A stretch of 64,000 nucleotides of DNA from Nocardia araoensis NBRC 100135. GTDB lineage: Bacteria > Actinomycetota > Actinomycetes > Mycobacteriales > Mycobacteriaceae. A program made the position numbers and the translations under genes. Location: positions 1 through 64,000 of the forward strand of contig NZ_BAFR01000035.1 in NCBI RefSeq assembly GCF_000308435.1. The letters run 5' to 3'. Below the pieces are notes generated by a model. That model searched no databases. It was not told the origin of the DNA and saw only the letters and a list, made by a program, of their open reading frames with translations. Every line of letters starts with the position of its first letter. Within the stretch, counting starts at the first letter, position 1. Below are positions 12,001 to 17,573 of this stretch, piece by piece.

Positions 12001-14326
12001 GAGCAGGCGACTGGTCGATGGTGACCGTCATACTCGGGGACACGTCGTGGTCCGAAGACAGGCCGTCGGCCGATTCCTTGTGCGCCGCCGCCGGTACCAG
12101 CTCGGGCACGGCCGGTTCGGGGTCGGTGGCTCCGTCGGCAACCCGGGGCGCCCCTTGGCCCTCGGTCGCAGGCACGGCCGGGCTCTGTTGCGCTGATGCG
12201 TCGTGCGGGTCTGCCGTGACGGGGCGCGGACCGGCTTCCTCATCCGCTGCGGCACCTCGTTGCCGTGCCGATGACGACGGCCCGGCCGCCGGATCGTCGC
12301 CTCGTGCATCCGCGACGGCGCGGCCTCGCCCGGCCGGCCGCTCGCCCGCCGGATCGTCGCTTCGGGCATCCGCGACGGCGCGGCCTCGCCCGGCCTGCCC
12401 CTCGCCCGCCGTGTCCCGGCCGCCGGGATGCGGTCGGGCCGTGGCGGCGGCGTTGTCCGGCACCGCGGCGTGCTCCGGCGAATGCGGTACCGCCGGCGTT
12501 TCCTCGGAGCCGACCCGGTTGCCGTGAGCCGACCCGGGCGCGACATCTGCCGGTCGAGCACTGCCTTCGCCGGTATCCGTGGGGTGTGGCCGCACCGAGT
12601 GCTCGGGCCCGGCCGCGGGGTGATCATGTTCGGTGGTCTGCCGTGCTGTGCCCGCGTTCTCGCCGGTGCTGTTATTCGAGTCGTGCGGTGCTGGAGGCAG
12701 TTCCCCGTCGACAGGAGCTTCAGCGGCACCGACGGTTTCGGAATCCGGTCGTGCGGCGGGAGCGTTCCGTGACCCGGGCGCCTCCGCCGATGTCGGATCC
12801 GTCCCGATGCTCGGCACGCCGACCGGGTTGACGGTGGACGCGATGGCGGCCGCGGGGTAGGTGACGGTCTTGACGGGATTGACGTTGTCGATCAGGGCGC
12901 CGGGCATGCCTGCGGGCGCTTCCCAGTCCATGCTGTTGTTCGGCACGGAGAACGGCTGCTCCGGACGCGGCTTGTACTCTTTCGGCGGCGACACATCGAG
13001 CGGTTGATTGCCTCCGTCCGCTTTCGGCGTTGTCCCTGCGGGGGCCGGATCCGCAGGTGTGGCAACGGCGTCGGAGGGGGGCTTGACAGACTTGACCGGG
13101 TTGAGGTTGTCGGGCGACACATTCGGCACATTGGCGGGCTGCCAGTCGGCATTGTTCAATGGGAGTGCGGGACGGGCTGGCGCGTCCGCAGTTGGCCCAG
13201 CTTGGCGCAGCAGCGCCACAAGATTGTCGATCTGTTGTTGCTGATGAGTGTGGGAGGGGTTGTTCGGATCGAAGTCGGCGGTGACGATGCCATGCGAGCG
13301 CAGTGCGTCGACGAGCGAACCAGGCGACGGTTCGGCCGTGGTGACCTCCGGTGCGGCAGCGGGGTCGGCAGTCGTGTCGGGAAGTGGCGCCCGGCTGCGC
13401 ATCCCCTGTGCCGCGAAGGCTGCCGCGCCGATGAATCCGCTACCCATACCGGGGATCAGGCCCTCGGTGAAGGCCTTGCGGCTGAACGGCTGGTCGGACA
13501 GCACAAGCGAGACGGCGGTGCCGCCGAGAGCGCCGACGGCTCCGGCTCCGGCGCCGACCATGGTGGTGCCGGCGAGCTGCAGGGCCACCCGCCCCGCGGT
13601 GCTGTTGGCGTTCACGCCGATGGCGGCGACCTTCGGCCCTGCCCAGAGTCCGAACAGCATGCCGAGTGCGCCACCCACACCGCCGGCGGCCGTTGCCACG
13701 CCGACGGATTTCCAATCGATCTGTTCGCGGTCGCCCTTGGCGACCTGGATCGCCTGGGCGCCGGCTTGGGTGCCGCCGCCCAGCGCTACTCCCATCACGA
13801 CTCCGTTGCGCAGCAGCACCATCGAGCCGCGTTCCGCGGCCAGTTCCGCACCGCGTCCGGAAAGGAACGCCACGAACCTCATCCACGCGCGCTGCGCCGC
13901 GGTCCGGGTCGCCATCTGTGCAATGGCGGCCTGGATCGGACCACCGGCCGCGAACATCAGTGCGCACCGGGCCAGCTGGAGGGCCAGGATCACGGCCATG
14001 CTGATGATGACCATCTTCTGCAGCTCGGTGGCGTTGGCGCTCTCGTAGAGCTGCCTGGCGAGGCTGTCGCAATTGGTGGCCTGCTGCCGGAAGCGCTCGG
14101 CCGTGCGCCGGTGCTTGTCGGCGATCGCGGTGACGGTCTCGCCGTGTGAGCCCTCGGGCGGCTTCGCCTTGGCTTCGTGATATTCAGCCTGCTCACGGCA
14201 CCATTCGGCCTTATCCGACCAGGCATCGGCGGCGCGTCGTTCCGCGTCCTCGTCGCCCAGCGGGAAGTGCCCGGCGACACACATCACTACGACCGGGGGG
14301 AGCCAGGCCGGCAAACGCAGCGTCAT
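1..14326 (-). CDS. Giant WXG100-like / SecA-like / zincin / multi-LuxR protein (3' end outside window)
   Basis: One open frame of at least 4775 codons with no stop to the window edge. The start is well fixed: ATG at 14326 has an in-frame TGA only 12 nt upstream and opens with LPAWLPPVV, typical of CpnT-like WXG100 N-terminal domains; the ribosome site is weak. Order: WXG100-like helices (1-100), hydrophobic segment (about 105-127), further Gly/Ala-rich hydrophobic segments (about 180-330), Pro/Ala-rich linker (about 330-980), charged coiled coil (about 980-1120), SecA-like motor (about 1175-1790), helical modules, zincin with HEMGH at 2353-2357, then 13 LuxR-type and two LacI-like helix-turn-helix units (2870 to the edge). 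The family is unknown to me. The N-terminus and the WXG100 and YbaB-like neighbours suggest a type VII secretion substrate; DNA binding by the array is inferred. The C-terminus, where a toxin might sit, is not visible. Confidence 0.9.
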   Translation of the reverse strand, partial: MTLRLPAWLPPVVVMCVAGHFPLGDEDAERRAADAWSDKAEWCREQAEYHEAKAKPPEGSHGETVTAIADKHRRTAERFRQQATNCDSLARQLYESANATELQKMVIISMAVILALQLARCALMFAAGGPIQAAIAQMATRTAAQRAWMRFVAFLSGRGAELAAERGSMVLLRNGVVMGVALGGGTQAGAQAIQVAKGDREQIDWKSVGVATAAGGVGGALGMLFGLWAGPKVAAIGVNANSTAGRVALQLAGTTMVGAGAGAVGALGGTAVSLVLSDQPFSRKAFTEGLIPGMGSGFIGAAAFAAQGMRSRAPLPDTTADPAAAPEVTTAEPSPGSLVDALRSHGIVTADFDPNNPSHTHQQQQIDNLVALLRQAGPTADAPARPALPLNNADWQPANVPNVSPDNLNPVKSVKPPSDAVATPADPAPAGTTPKADGGNQPLDVSPPKEYKPRPEQPFSVPNNSMDWEAPAGMPGALIDNVNPVKTVTYPAAAIASTVNPVGVPSIGTDPTSAEAPGSRNAPAARPDSETVGAAEAPVDGELPPAPHDSNNSTGENAGTARQTTEHDHPAAGPEHSVRPHPTDTGEGSARPADVAPGSAHGNRVGSEETPAVPHSPEHAAVPDNAAATARPHPGGRDTAGEGQAGRGRAVADARSDDPAGERPAGRGRAVADARGDDPAAGPSSSARQRGAAADEEAGPRPVTADPHDASAQQSPAVPATEGQGAPRVADGATDPEPAVPELVPAAAHKESADGLSSDHDVSPSMTVTIDQSPAPQRGDSGPRSPGGDRFVDAGGQQRQTAQPLGGPARPAAGAQPGTPAAGSPAAAGGNRPPRVSAPKAAAAERPPAVEPVEGARGQAEDGHTPSGSATAHGPDNDSRNTPPASAEPESEHGRTADGTTGDETARGTHPDESNAPEHARADDSADGQQAKSHPDADEAGPSQPKPDESDTSGDDVPGGRAGDDGASEQQAPPTAREEDPAADARARARAEVEQRNAAERQQNELVREHHRQRVEAAAERERATHAELQRQEEAVRVAQQHERATRVGFGDKIRDLFGSGTAEDRVAVEAARAAQEQLRQAQAKLAECRDAYEAAVAQHDAAAQARARDLVEISDNAGVSLMSDYEAGVLTDRDAVFDVVAQERVRAALDAGRAIGELRKPGSTADGTSPLAHASPESLADTMVRGSREERVAAMTEWIRRGDDRHRLVRETQAAAFLLLEHGPVDMKTGEGKTIVMVMKKVSDAIDHGTAHAWTSSDLLAGELAAELHAFVARPESDTGIDVVRMDQDGPLPDPVPGRSRIVVGTKEDYLFRALKVADSMMNELAASGMSPQEVTALRDFLNTKPSIDLIKERLDTAASDHGLDLRYDPFPAGKLTIDEFDTIFDGNSECVLSPGAAQEAPPEVRAELQGIWDRLTTAEREHGLTAADFKRPENTRGMWAAETTPAAVAKLERVAGGPVTASELKLYADAANARWGLEKGTHYITRADEGEGAKIGILAHETNDKAMWDRTKSTEVRWQDVGQFVDLKEGLPVRANQEHSLRMSDQQLIGSKLLFDPSGLSGTMKGVEGITYDLYGVGPVPELPTFYTSQRVVEPPKFYENTHAKLTQLARDIVRDAHVVDGEQTGRAQWVVCMDNGEIRGDPDAGRIGLIDLLRTAAKEEHGAEFELKFEVVDAEFYAEHGGSNADAEALVRQKIEEFGDKGTIYITNKDGGRGADPTPSQEVIDLGGVDVKVSGGPSYSERVNDQVDGRGARGGSGDDREHGGTPGSAVHYVSPEDFLGRVTDHGVTQQIVQYTEAVQAHRAAQEQHEALNTEATRIELNRTETALRNAESDLWKHAVPAMKDAVEQNQLASKYASANQANAPPADAPGTATQQPQHPPPRSAGTAAPHATGSHATSHAPAATHNGTPVPTAAGLAAGAASNLASGNPPVAANLRDEHGDSTLRHLLQVLDAPGGQAAAPLLPVAQAVRDAALDQVESQGIPIGTDVADHVRETARNLLHASLDQLDPAQRQLVTDAGTLLQQGRRLEDAHTAAVAQLVAQVPTAQPVLAAPVGTTVPFDQLPPGDRTETLQRAQQGDRSAAQVLDRHFGPATAQAMCAVLSGDAEHDTPPARIQLLAHAVARATLGAADAGGWQVPPGVDIGDWLLSQARNMWLDSLNNLNPAVRRLVNEALDPRTRGDDLTDAQVALFGWVAQEIAVEATDPTARQRQPSAENRDLANSARTAEADRKTKQAIARQLFKRFGIEVLGLDKPEISVDTALSIRNAIVDGFAAGQEIKLDVVLVAPMVGNTGACIWTPEGIEKDAPTFMVLNENLFGDPERFRNTMRKAVQAGHLMAPTGDPAYDAVSHEMGHLQDRAARKGLYDKKPIAHLRDGAVQGKDYEDSKEARAFGFLYTHFAEFKKAGMLPPDLDFDDWLGQLDSYSSSRKKSTEEDRLYKAFVSWTNQFESRAAFDKWLQRVGISRVTGPLRRVFDEQTEEADRAGWVDMRLVYDAWQQQLDPHTRRQILTGEFEQAHPDPDAATKRDELGTYEPRLGDLKVFNPAEALAEANNAFGRTAPADRTHPAYVLQALLRDIPYFQVLREAEQRNALVQADYRGPVPAASESGTSIASNGPAASLAARWRAMSPTARAEYAEQQIAYLNPDTGFVLDELARLQAEHRAAVASTRDRTAQTPEVHAQQEGSSRTAPGRPDGRSAFPPEFWQQHSQSHARAAAPAPIDLGDAQPDPTQFEPVPRSVQASRRAAFDSFRRQILAIYVAGPSTERSDAVARALADADPEDLRRALREAGLDPTQQRVLRQFWPGQSDRTAAAVLPAPGEDMDPLLWAPIRKFASAIARVRASGKSPAQAVTEPDRTESDAPIPDRGGLTPRELEVLRLSARGLSYPEIGPLMGISHKTVQSYARHACAKLRCPSLIPAVLAADREGWLGDPSGPPTDVEFSPDDIAILQLAANGLGNREIATELATTRYRVRTFMAALPGRLGVEGRLPGLLAAQRQGAFQPGDPHSAATRRHVDLSPREREVLDLVAAGLTDQAIGDQLGVTASTARGYRGQIQAKLGTSDHEELAARARSLQSPHAEARTVEVSEVEALLLHLVTKGAPSEALATALGMSQSRLDPLLVQLADKIGTRGRIRVSAQRGEPSSQRERLEALAESLPGTSRDPAAVSWATVHAFRSRIATHPSGLNGREPEVLRLAAQGLSLKAIARTLGGSHATVINELDSIAVKLGTPDRGVLLMAAQRAWSADHPEPIPEPTADVGLTPQETSVLRLVARRFTNPAISAELGISVPLVKYIRRGLRTKLGIDDTAGLVAWAVHSGIAAEDPAEAPDPELQARVTDALRRATATDTDNDRDESAPDSQEASTLPTDIDRSRGAQSARPAQAASDPAQTALAEHFGLPPGAVTRGAVRLALALVAEQTQAMPTAVTGIDGQALSRWIRSQLELHADQEAATHERALAELERRDGEEPGLRDAAEPEADPLDQNGFDNRRRALDQDLRALLGLQDLSPPQPMTTGEVLAELYWLTSLTDSPELEHLVAASETFLCATLEPLAAAPLDAVQIHTLRNQLAQQVGVADDELTRTHAEALAADETVAPQTRRLAERYLTLRRIEAVRKPMRADIARLAGVSEAYVSSVFNGRFGPKKPWHGETTQRVLAAAHRLGVPPDRADIAALTDPNFVTRRVRPARWIGDEFVPARIKPQPSRETLAEAAGAAKATVRDAVKGTGTSENMGLVRAAADEIGFWYHPDGPMGTVDAVALSAGDHETTSGTRIDPVAIDLGESDELDTVLQRARQGDATAFDELRERYGRAALREVLARLGVPASPTARDLRPLLQVAQELNRMAFRIAEAHRWRADAGTNPGEWLHSIAGGLVDGWFGMNATQRKHVTEAVDAMRRGAAISVVQRGALNRLVDAGEQVITDAETPATDSSQQTDSGLTNRQFTVLQLMAADMTSPEIAAELGLSPGTVSIYATQVRQKLGARTRAEAVYIALSTGILPVGPRADGETPGREDLQLTSREIHVLGRITNGDTSDDIAQDLEISPRSVDQLVGRAGRKLGARNRPGIVAAAVRIGDLPLADPTDAVPGTGRIWLADYETNVVIRVANGETSKDIAQALGLSSLIVDDYLMRVCRKLRVHNRAAMIAVAIRSELFPRTDRAVEVPELATAEIDLLTRIAHGDTNADIAKDLDMSSSAVDKAFTRIREKLGTRNRPQTVAVAIHAGILPGTDKVGEAAATGPTESASSPSVSNAELQPTPPIPDTAPPATSADLRDQYGLDTFRYVLSLLGVPTVAGGTRSPRQARAVQLALEINDEVFRFSETNRDGDIAHRLLETARKLVEHRWFHPLRAEILAVMRTDGIAESDPRYRRIAGLSVTELRRNLDQAEHNRRSKFLEAADSIRHGGGIRSLSRLEKNVLLRVADAPHGADGSTLPDAPAATVTRPSRTDTAPHVPSTGVNRSFSDTENLELSDREIAVLTLVAKGHPHREITTLLSLSRREIETAMRSIAAKLGTNQWAEMLEVARRRGVDLNVGSPASSQRNQYGNDAAARSGTDAPDVPQIHLGNITDQPPNPPADTDSQHPPTPGNPIDPVAIDLDETDTTNPATPEPPRTGLTTRQQQILALVDAGLTNHEIATALHISKRTVEKHLDNVRKLYGSGSRARLAAVAEKEGALPRAGDSAEQHNWTAQGRDEKHSEGPRANPPAPTARQLDILALVAAGRTTREIAAILGITGETVKAHLANAREVYGRGSRAQLAAIAAKNGDLPWVALY
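529..3001 (-). repeat. Dispersed 25-bp repeat encoding IDPVAIDL (copies at 529-553 and 2977-3001)
   Basis: Bases 529-553 and 2977-3001 are identical except for one base, and both are read in the same frame as IDPVAIDL followed by an acidic run. A shorter relative, APIDLGD, occurs near 6155. Each copy precedes a module boundary: the sigma-like module in one case, the terminal LuxR pair in the other. This suggests a shared linker seed used during module duplication. The span given covers both copies and the sequence between them. Confidence 0.8.
2549..2959 (-). other. Helical module resembling sigma-70 region 2 (best of several copies in the giant protein)
   Basis: Reads LQRARQGDATAFDELRERYG followed by a helix pair, NPGEWLHSIAGGLVDGW and a tail rich in Arg and Val. 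The opening resembles ECF sigma region 2 (ArxGDxxAFxxLyxrY). Related modules occur at about 8185-8527 (LRDEHGDSTLRHLLQVL), 7710-8140 (LQRAQQGDRSAAQVLDRHFG) and 1046-1522 (LRDQYGLDTFRYVLSLLG). No sigma region 4 was seen, so this is probably a recruited helical spacer or adaptor and not a working sigma factor. Confidence 0.5.
3062..3469 (-). other. Two consecutive LacI-like helix-turn-helix units in the giant protein
   Basis: The first unit (3317-3469) reads ADIARLAGVSEAYVSSVFNG and continues with TQRVLAAAHRLGVPPD. This matches LacI headpieces, which have VARLAGVSxxTVSRVLNG followed by RVLAAxxELGYxPN. The second (3062-3226) reads RETLAEAAGAAKATVRDAVK and then LVRAAADEIGFWYHPDG, a more diverged copy with the same helix pattern. 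They separate the first six LuxR-type units from the last seven. Confidence 0.65.
6640..7620 (-). other. Zincin (HEMGH) domain inside the giant protein
   Basis: Codons about 2236-2563. The metal motif SHEMGHLQD (HEMGH at 7256-7270, residues 2353-2357) follows a helical lead-in containing IEVLGLD and a beta-rich stretch. About 190 residues later FNPAEALAEA supplies a plausible third zinc ligand Glu. The same lead-in and the same tail are recognisable in the C-terminal domain of the WXG100-like protein at 15.1 kb, where the HExxH is destroyed. Predicted peptidase or bacterial lethal-factor-like zincin fold; substrate unknown. Confidence 0.7.
8960..10800 (-). other. SecA-like motor domain inside the giant protein
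   Basis: Codons about 1175-1790 of the giant gene. Walker A reads MKTGEGKT (Lys about 1234), matching the SecA signature MxTGEGKT. The Walker B region reads IDEFDTIFDG (Asp 1380), comparable to the DEVD box of SecA. Near 9185 the frame reads ITNKDGGRGAD, then LGGVDV and a region ending GSAVHYVSPED. This parallels SecA motif VI (TNMAGRGTDI, LGG, then RGRSGRQGDPG and FYLSLED). The arginine-rich part is altered, so ATPase activity is uncertain. Housekeeping SecA is a separate cytoplasmic protein, so this is a captured or diverged copy fused to a secretion-type N-terminus. Confidence 0.85.
12287..12406 (-). repeat. Two-copy 60-bp tandem repeat in the giant gene linker
   Basis: The 60-bp unit repeats exactly in phase (copies at 12287-12346 and 12347-12406) with only a few substitutions. 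It encodes a 20-residue repeat containing AGRGRAVADAR and DDPA in the disordered Pro/Ala-rich linker. A 60-bp unit keeps the frame. Confidence 0.85.
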
Positions 14327-14489
14327 GTGGGCACGCGTTCATCGATGCGTGTCCGGCAAGCGGCTCCGGGAACGCTACTGCCGCCGCCATCGTACGGTCG
14401 CACCCGAATCCCATGCCCTTCCGCCGGCGGGAGGTTCCTCTCCGGTCGTCGGCAGGTACGCAGCATCATCTGCACTACGCGGCCCCGTA

Positions 14490-14924
14490 CTATCTCGGGG
14501 AACCTTCGTTGTCCCTGCGGAAGAAGGCGCGAATCTCGTTGAGGCTGGGGGCGCCCGGCGAGATATCGGGCAGGTCGGGCAGGTCGTCGAAGTCGTCGTC
14601 GAGGGGTGCGGCGAGCTCCTCGGCGTGCTGCTTCGCCCGGTGCGCCGCGGCCCGGGTGACCTCCACGATGGCCCTGCTCAACTGCTCCGGTGTCTGGCGC
14701 ATCGCCGCGGCCGTGAGGCGTAGGTCCGTCAGCACGCCGGCGGCGTCCACGGTCACCTCTACCGATTGGTCGGGAGAACTCGCCTGCGTGCGAGCATTCT
14801 CCAGTTCTCCGAACACATCGGCGAGCCGGCTCTGCTGACGTTCGAAGGAGTCGAGGAGGTGTTCGAGCTGGTTGCGCATGCCGCTGTTGGCCGAGCGCAG
14901 GCCTTCGCGCTCCCATCGATCCAT
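14490..14924 (-). CDS. YbaB/EbfC-like protein of the giant-protein cassette
   Basis: 144-residue protein starting MDRWEREGL. The start at 14924 is chosen over the upstream ATG at 14990 because GGAAGG sits 7 nt before it. An N-terminal coiled coil (about residues 5-40, NQLEHLLDSFERQQSRL) is followed by a YbaB-type core with SVEVTVDAAGVLTDLRLTA and a helical, acidic C-terminus. YbaB/EbfC proteins are small dimers best known for nucleoid binding. In actinobacteria, members of this family often sit beside WXG100 genes, as here. It lies between the WXG100-like gene upstream and the giant gene, whose start is 163 bp downstream. Inferred role: partner or chaperone of the secreted proteins, not a global DNA-binding protein. 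Confidence 0.8.
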   Translation of the reverse strand: MDRWEREGLRSANSGMRNQLEHLLDSFERQQSRLADVFGELENARTQASSPDQSVEVTVDAAGVLTDLRLTAAAMRQTPEQLSRAIVEVTRAAAHRAKQHAEELAAPLDDDFDDLPDLPDISPGAPSLNEIRAFFRRDNEGSPR

Positions 14925-15072
14925 GCCACGACCTTCCGACTCGAAATCCTCAGCGGACAGCGACGACCGCGGACCTCCGAACGTGCCCATAATGATGACC
15001 GACAGGTGCGTGGTTCACCGCTGGTGGGAAGGGAGAAGAACCAGACGCCGTCCGCCCAGGCCGCGACGGGTC

Positions 15073-16764
15073 TCATCGCCGGTCCGGCAACGCCCCACGC
15101 GACATCACCACCAGCAGCCGACCCAGCACCTTCTGTGGGCCGTTGGCCTCGTCCTCACTCGATTCGACCGCGGCGAATCCCTCGGCCAGCGCCCTGCCCG
15201 GAACGAACAGACCCTGCTCGAAACAGTTGTCGCCGAGCTGCGCCCGCCACCGCTTGTAGCCGGCGACCACCCGGCTCAGCGTCTGGCCTCGGGGGTCGTT
15301 GATCCGCACGTATTCGGTGATGAGCGCGCGTTGCGCCTCCTTGTGTGCCCGGAAACCGCCGGTGAGGTCGATCGCGGCGCCGAGTTCCCGCAGGATCGCG
15401 GCATACATCGGTCGCCGTGGAGGACCGGATCGGGTCGTCGCCCGGGAGCGGCCGGCCAACATCCGAGGATCGATCACAGCGGTGTGAGCCAGCACGATCC
15501 ACGGCGCCACCTCTCCCGGTTGCTCTGCCCTGCTGCGATTCTCGACGGCAGACAGCGAATCCGTCACATCCCGGATCTCGATTCCGCGCAGCACGACCGG
15601 CATCCGCGGGAGGACGGTGTCGACAGCATCGGCGATGTCCTGGACCGTTGCCGCGGCGATACCCGCCGCGTCGAATCCGACGATTTCGATGTTGTGCCGA
15701 GCGGCCATCTCCCGAGCGATCCGCATGGCCTCGGCGTCGGTTGCTCGGCGCGCCGGTACGCCTGCGGGTTTCGGGGCCCGCTTCCGCTCGGTACGAGCCG
15801 GCTCCGGCTTCTTGCCCGCGGGCGGGCGGTCCGGGGTGCGTGGCGGAGATACCCGAGGCGGGGTTTCGTTCGCCGGCGCGCCCGAGGGGCTCGGAGCCTT
15901 TGCCCAAGGGGTGCCCGACCCGTTCCGCGTCCACGGCGTACCCGCAGGCGGCTTGCCGGCGTCGTTGCGGCCGCCCGGCATCGTCTGCGGACCTGCCTGC
16001 TGCCTCGTCGGTGTACTCGCCGGCGTTCCCTGTCGCTCTGCGCCGTTACCGGGCGTCGTCGGCGATCCGGTCTCGGCCGCCGGGGGTTGGTCACTGGATT
16101 TGTCCTCGGGCGATTCGGTTTCTCGGGAATTGCTCGTCGAATCGTCCTGCTGTCCGGGTTCCGGAGGTTGCTGTCCGGACTGCGCGGGCTGCTGGCCAGG
16201 ATTCGCGGGCTGCTGACCGGATGTCGAGGGTTGCTGACCGGATGCCGTGGGTTGCTGTGTATCGACGCTGCCGCGGTCGTTCGGGGCGTCCGGCTGTGGA
16301 CGGGCGGATTCTCCGTTCGCCGTGCGATCGAACGTGCCCGGCGACCGTACGAAATCGTCTGTGGGACGGAGGGATTCGCTAGAAGTCGCCTGCGGAATGG
16401 GTCCTGCCGGCCGGTTCTGGCTCGGTGCGTTCGTGTACGGGATGCCATCGTCGGCCGACTTTCGGATGTTCTGCCTGCCGTAGTGGTCCCGGTCCTCGAA
16501 CGCGTCGGCCGCATCCTTCATCGCGGAACTCATCGCCCGTATGTCCGCGACGAGGTCGTCGAACCCATCCAACGTACGGTCGGCACCGGGCTGGTAGGTG
16601 TGGGCGAACGTCTCGCCGGCTTCGTCGTCACCCCAGAACTCGCCTTCGTCGGCGAGTGCCGCCTTCAGTTCGTTCGCCACCCGTTCGGCGTCTTCGGCCG
16701 CCTGCCGCAGCTCCTCCGCCGATTCGCGCAGCTGGGCCGGGTCGACCGCCAATGCTTCGGCCAC
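15073..16764 (-). CDS. WXG100-like protein with a degenerate zincin-like C-terminal domain
   Basis: 563 residues from GTG at 16764, preferred over upstream starts because AGGGGG lies just before it. The N-terminal helical hairpin (1-95) has the WXG100 pattern, VDPAQLRESAEELR then FWGDDEAG (Trp about 44). A Pro/Gln-rich linker (about 130-350) contains tandem GQQP repeats. The C-terminal domain (about 365-563) resembles the zincin region of the giant protein, including HNIEIVGFDAAGI, ILRELGAAIDLTGGFR and FVPGRALAEGFA. Where the giant has HEMGH this protein has RELGA (about residues 459-463), so both histidines are missing and catalysis is unlikely. First gene of the cassette; 148 bp separate it from the YbaB-like gene. 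Likely a type VII secretion substrate or an inactive partner. Confidence 0.8.
   Translation of the reverse strand: MAEALAVDPAQLRESAEELRQAAEDAERVANELKAALADEGEFWGDDEAGETFAHTYQPGADRTLDGFDDLVADIRAMSSAMKDAADAFEDRDHYGRQNIRKSADDGIPYTNAPSQNRPAGPIPQATSSESLRPTDDFVRSPGTFDRTANGESARPQPDAPNDRGSVDTQQPTASGQQPSTSGQQPANPGQQPAQSGQQPPEPGQQDDSTSNSRETESPEDKSSDQPPAAETGSPTTPGNGAERQGTPASTPTRQQAGPQTMPGGRNDAGKPPAGTPWTRNGSGTPWAKAPSPSGAPANETPPRVSPPRTPDRPPAGKKPEPARTERKRAPKPAGVPARRATDAEAMRIAREMAARHNIEIVGFDAAGIAAATVQDIADAVDTVLPRMPVVLRGIEIRDVTDSLSAVENRSRAEQPGEVAPWIVLAHTAVIDPRMLAGRSRATTRSGPPRRPMYAAILRELGAAIDLTGGFRAHKEAQRALITEYVRINDPRGQTLSRVVAGYKRWRAQLGDNCFEQGLFVPGRALAEGFAAVESSEDEANGPQKVLGRLLVVMSRGALPDRR
16147..16257 (-). repeat. 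Tandem GQQP-type coding repeats
   Basis: 37 codons encoding six QQ-centred units of about 7 residues (forms such as SGQQPST, PGQQPAQ and SGQQPPE). At DNA level this gives an imperfect 21-bp periodicity around the word gttgctgaccgg. The repeats lie in the flexible linker of the WXG100-like protein and are a likely site of length variation. Confidence 0.8.
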
Positions 16765-16973
16765 GCGACCCCCTAGGTCGATATCGAGACGGCACGGCCG
16801 TCTTCGGCTGCTGAACGGGACGTCGCGCATCGGCGAATCGCCACGCGCCAGGTCGACCCGAGCCGAAGCATAGGCGACGTGCGCTGGTGTTCTCGTCGGC
16901 GGGAACGTGTGCGGTGGGCGCTGCTGCGCTGGTGATCTACTGCTGACTGCTGGACGAGAATCGCCATATCAAG

Positions 16974-17447
16974 TTGTCGACCGTGGACGTCGAGCTACCA
17001 GATGGAGTGAAGTTCACCCAGTATGTGGCGCGGATGCCTCGGTGCGCGATGAACTTGGTACTGAACGAGAGGCGCGAGGCGTTGCTCATGTACCGCCACC
17101 GCTTCATCATCGACCGCTGGGTGTGGGAATTGCCGGGCGGGTATGTGGATCATGCCGAAAATGTCACCGCCGCTGCCGCACGGGAAGTCGAAGAAGAAAC
17201 GGGATGGCGCCCACGGTCGATGGAACGCCTGGTCACCTACCAGCCGGCGATCGGCACATTGGACCAGCCGCAGGAGATCTACCTCGCCTGGGGCACCGAC
17301 CTGACCGACACCGAACCCGACGTCAACGAGGCAGAAGACATTCGCTGGATTCCGCTCGAGGAAGCGGCCGCGATGATTGATCGCGGCGAGATCGTCGGCG
17401 CGGCGACAGTGGTGGCGGTGTACCGGGCGCTCAGTCTGCCCGCCTAA
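16974..17447 (+). CDS. Nudix hydrolase (ADP-ribose pyrophosphatase-like)
   Basis: 157 residues. A complete Nudix box is present at about residues 60-82: G-x5-E-x7-REVEEETGW, starting at GYVDHAE. Upstream WVWELPGG and downstream beta strands fit the ADP-ribose pyrophosphatase/NudF-like branch, which hydrolyses nucleoside diphosphates linked to another moiety. The start is uncertain: the longest frame uses TTG at 16974, with an in-frame GTG at 16983, and neither has a good ribosome site. Divergent from the WXG100-like gene (209 bp apart). It ends just before a decayed fragment of a small accessory gene. Confidence 0.85.
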   Translation: MSTVDVELPDGVKFTQYVARMPRCAMNLVLNERREALLMYRHRFIIDRWVWELPGGYVDHAENVTAAAAREVEEETGWRPRSMERLVTYQPAIGTLDQPQEIYLAWGTDLTDTEPDVNEAEDIRWIPLEEAAAMIDRGEIVGAATVVAVYRALSLPA

Positions 17448-17573
17448 CGATCGGGAGCACCTGCTGGGAATTACCAGCCATCTCGAGTGCTATCAGAAGA
17501 TGAATGCCGAGAGTTTTCGGCGAACGAGCGGGGTAACCGCCGCAATCCGGGTTCCCGGCCCTATGGGCTCCGC
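17448..17573 (+). pseudogene. Remnant of a small accessory gene (homologous to the end of the gene at 20548-20739)
   Basis: Bases 17478-17531 match 20680-20733 at 46 of 54 positions. In the matching frame this reads PSRVLSEDECREFSANERG, against PPRVLAEDECRQPPANERP in the intact gene. There is no start codon or upstream coding part, so only the 3' end of a paralogue survives. Confidence 0.65.

Noticed and set aside
98..13244. Many long plus-strand frames opposite the giant gene, for example 2933-4714, 8648-10099 and 10805-12196
   Set aside because: They are antisense shadows of a strongly biased minus-strand gene. Their translations are Arg/Gly-rich without recognisable motifs, while the minus frame carries clear domains throughout.
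14327..14489. A hidden small gene between the YbaB-like and giant genes
   Set aside because: No start with a ribosome site and no coding signal; an in-frame stop lies 12 nt before the giant gene start, so it is not an N-terminal extension either.
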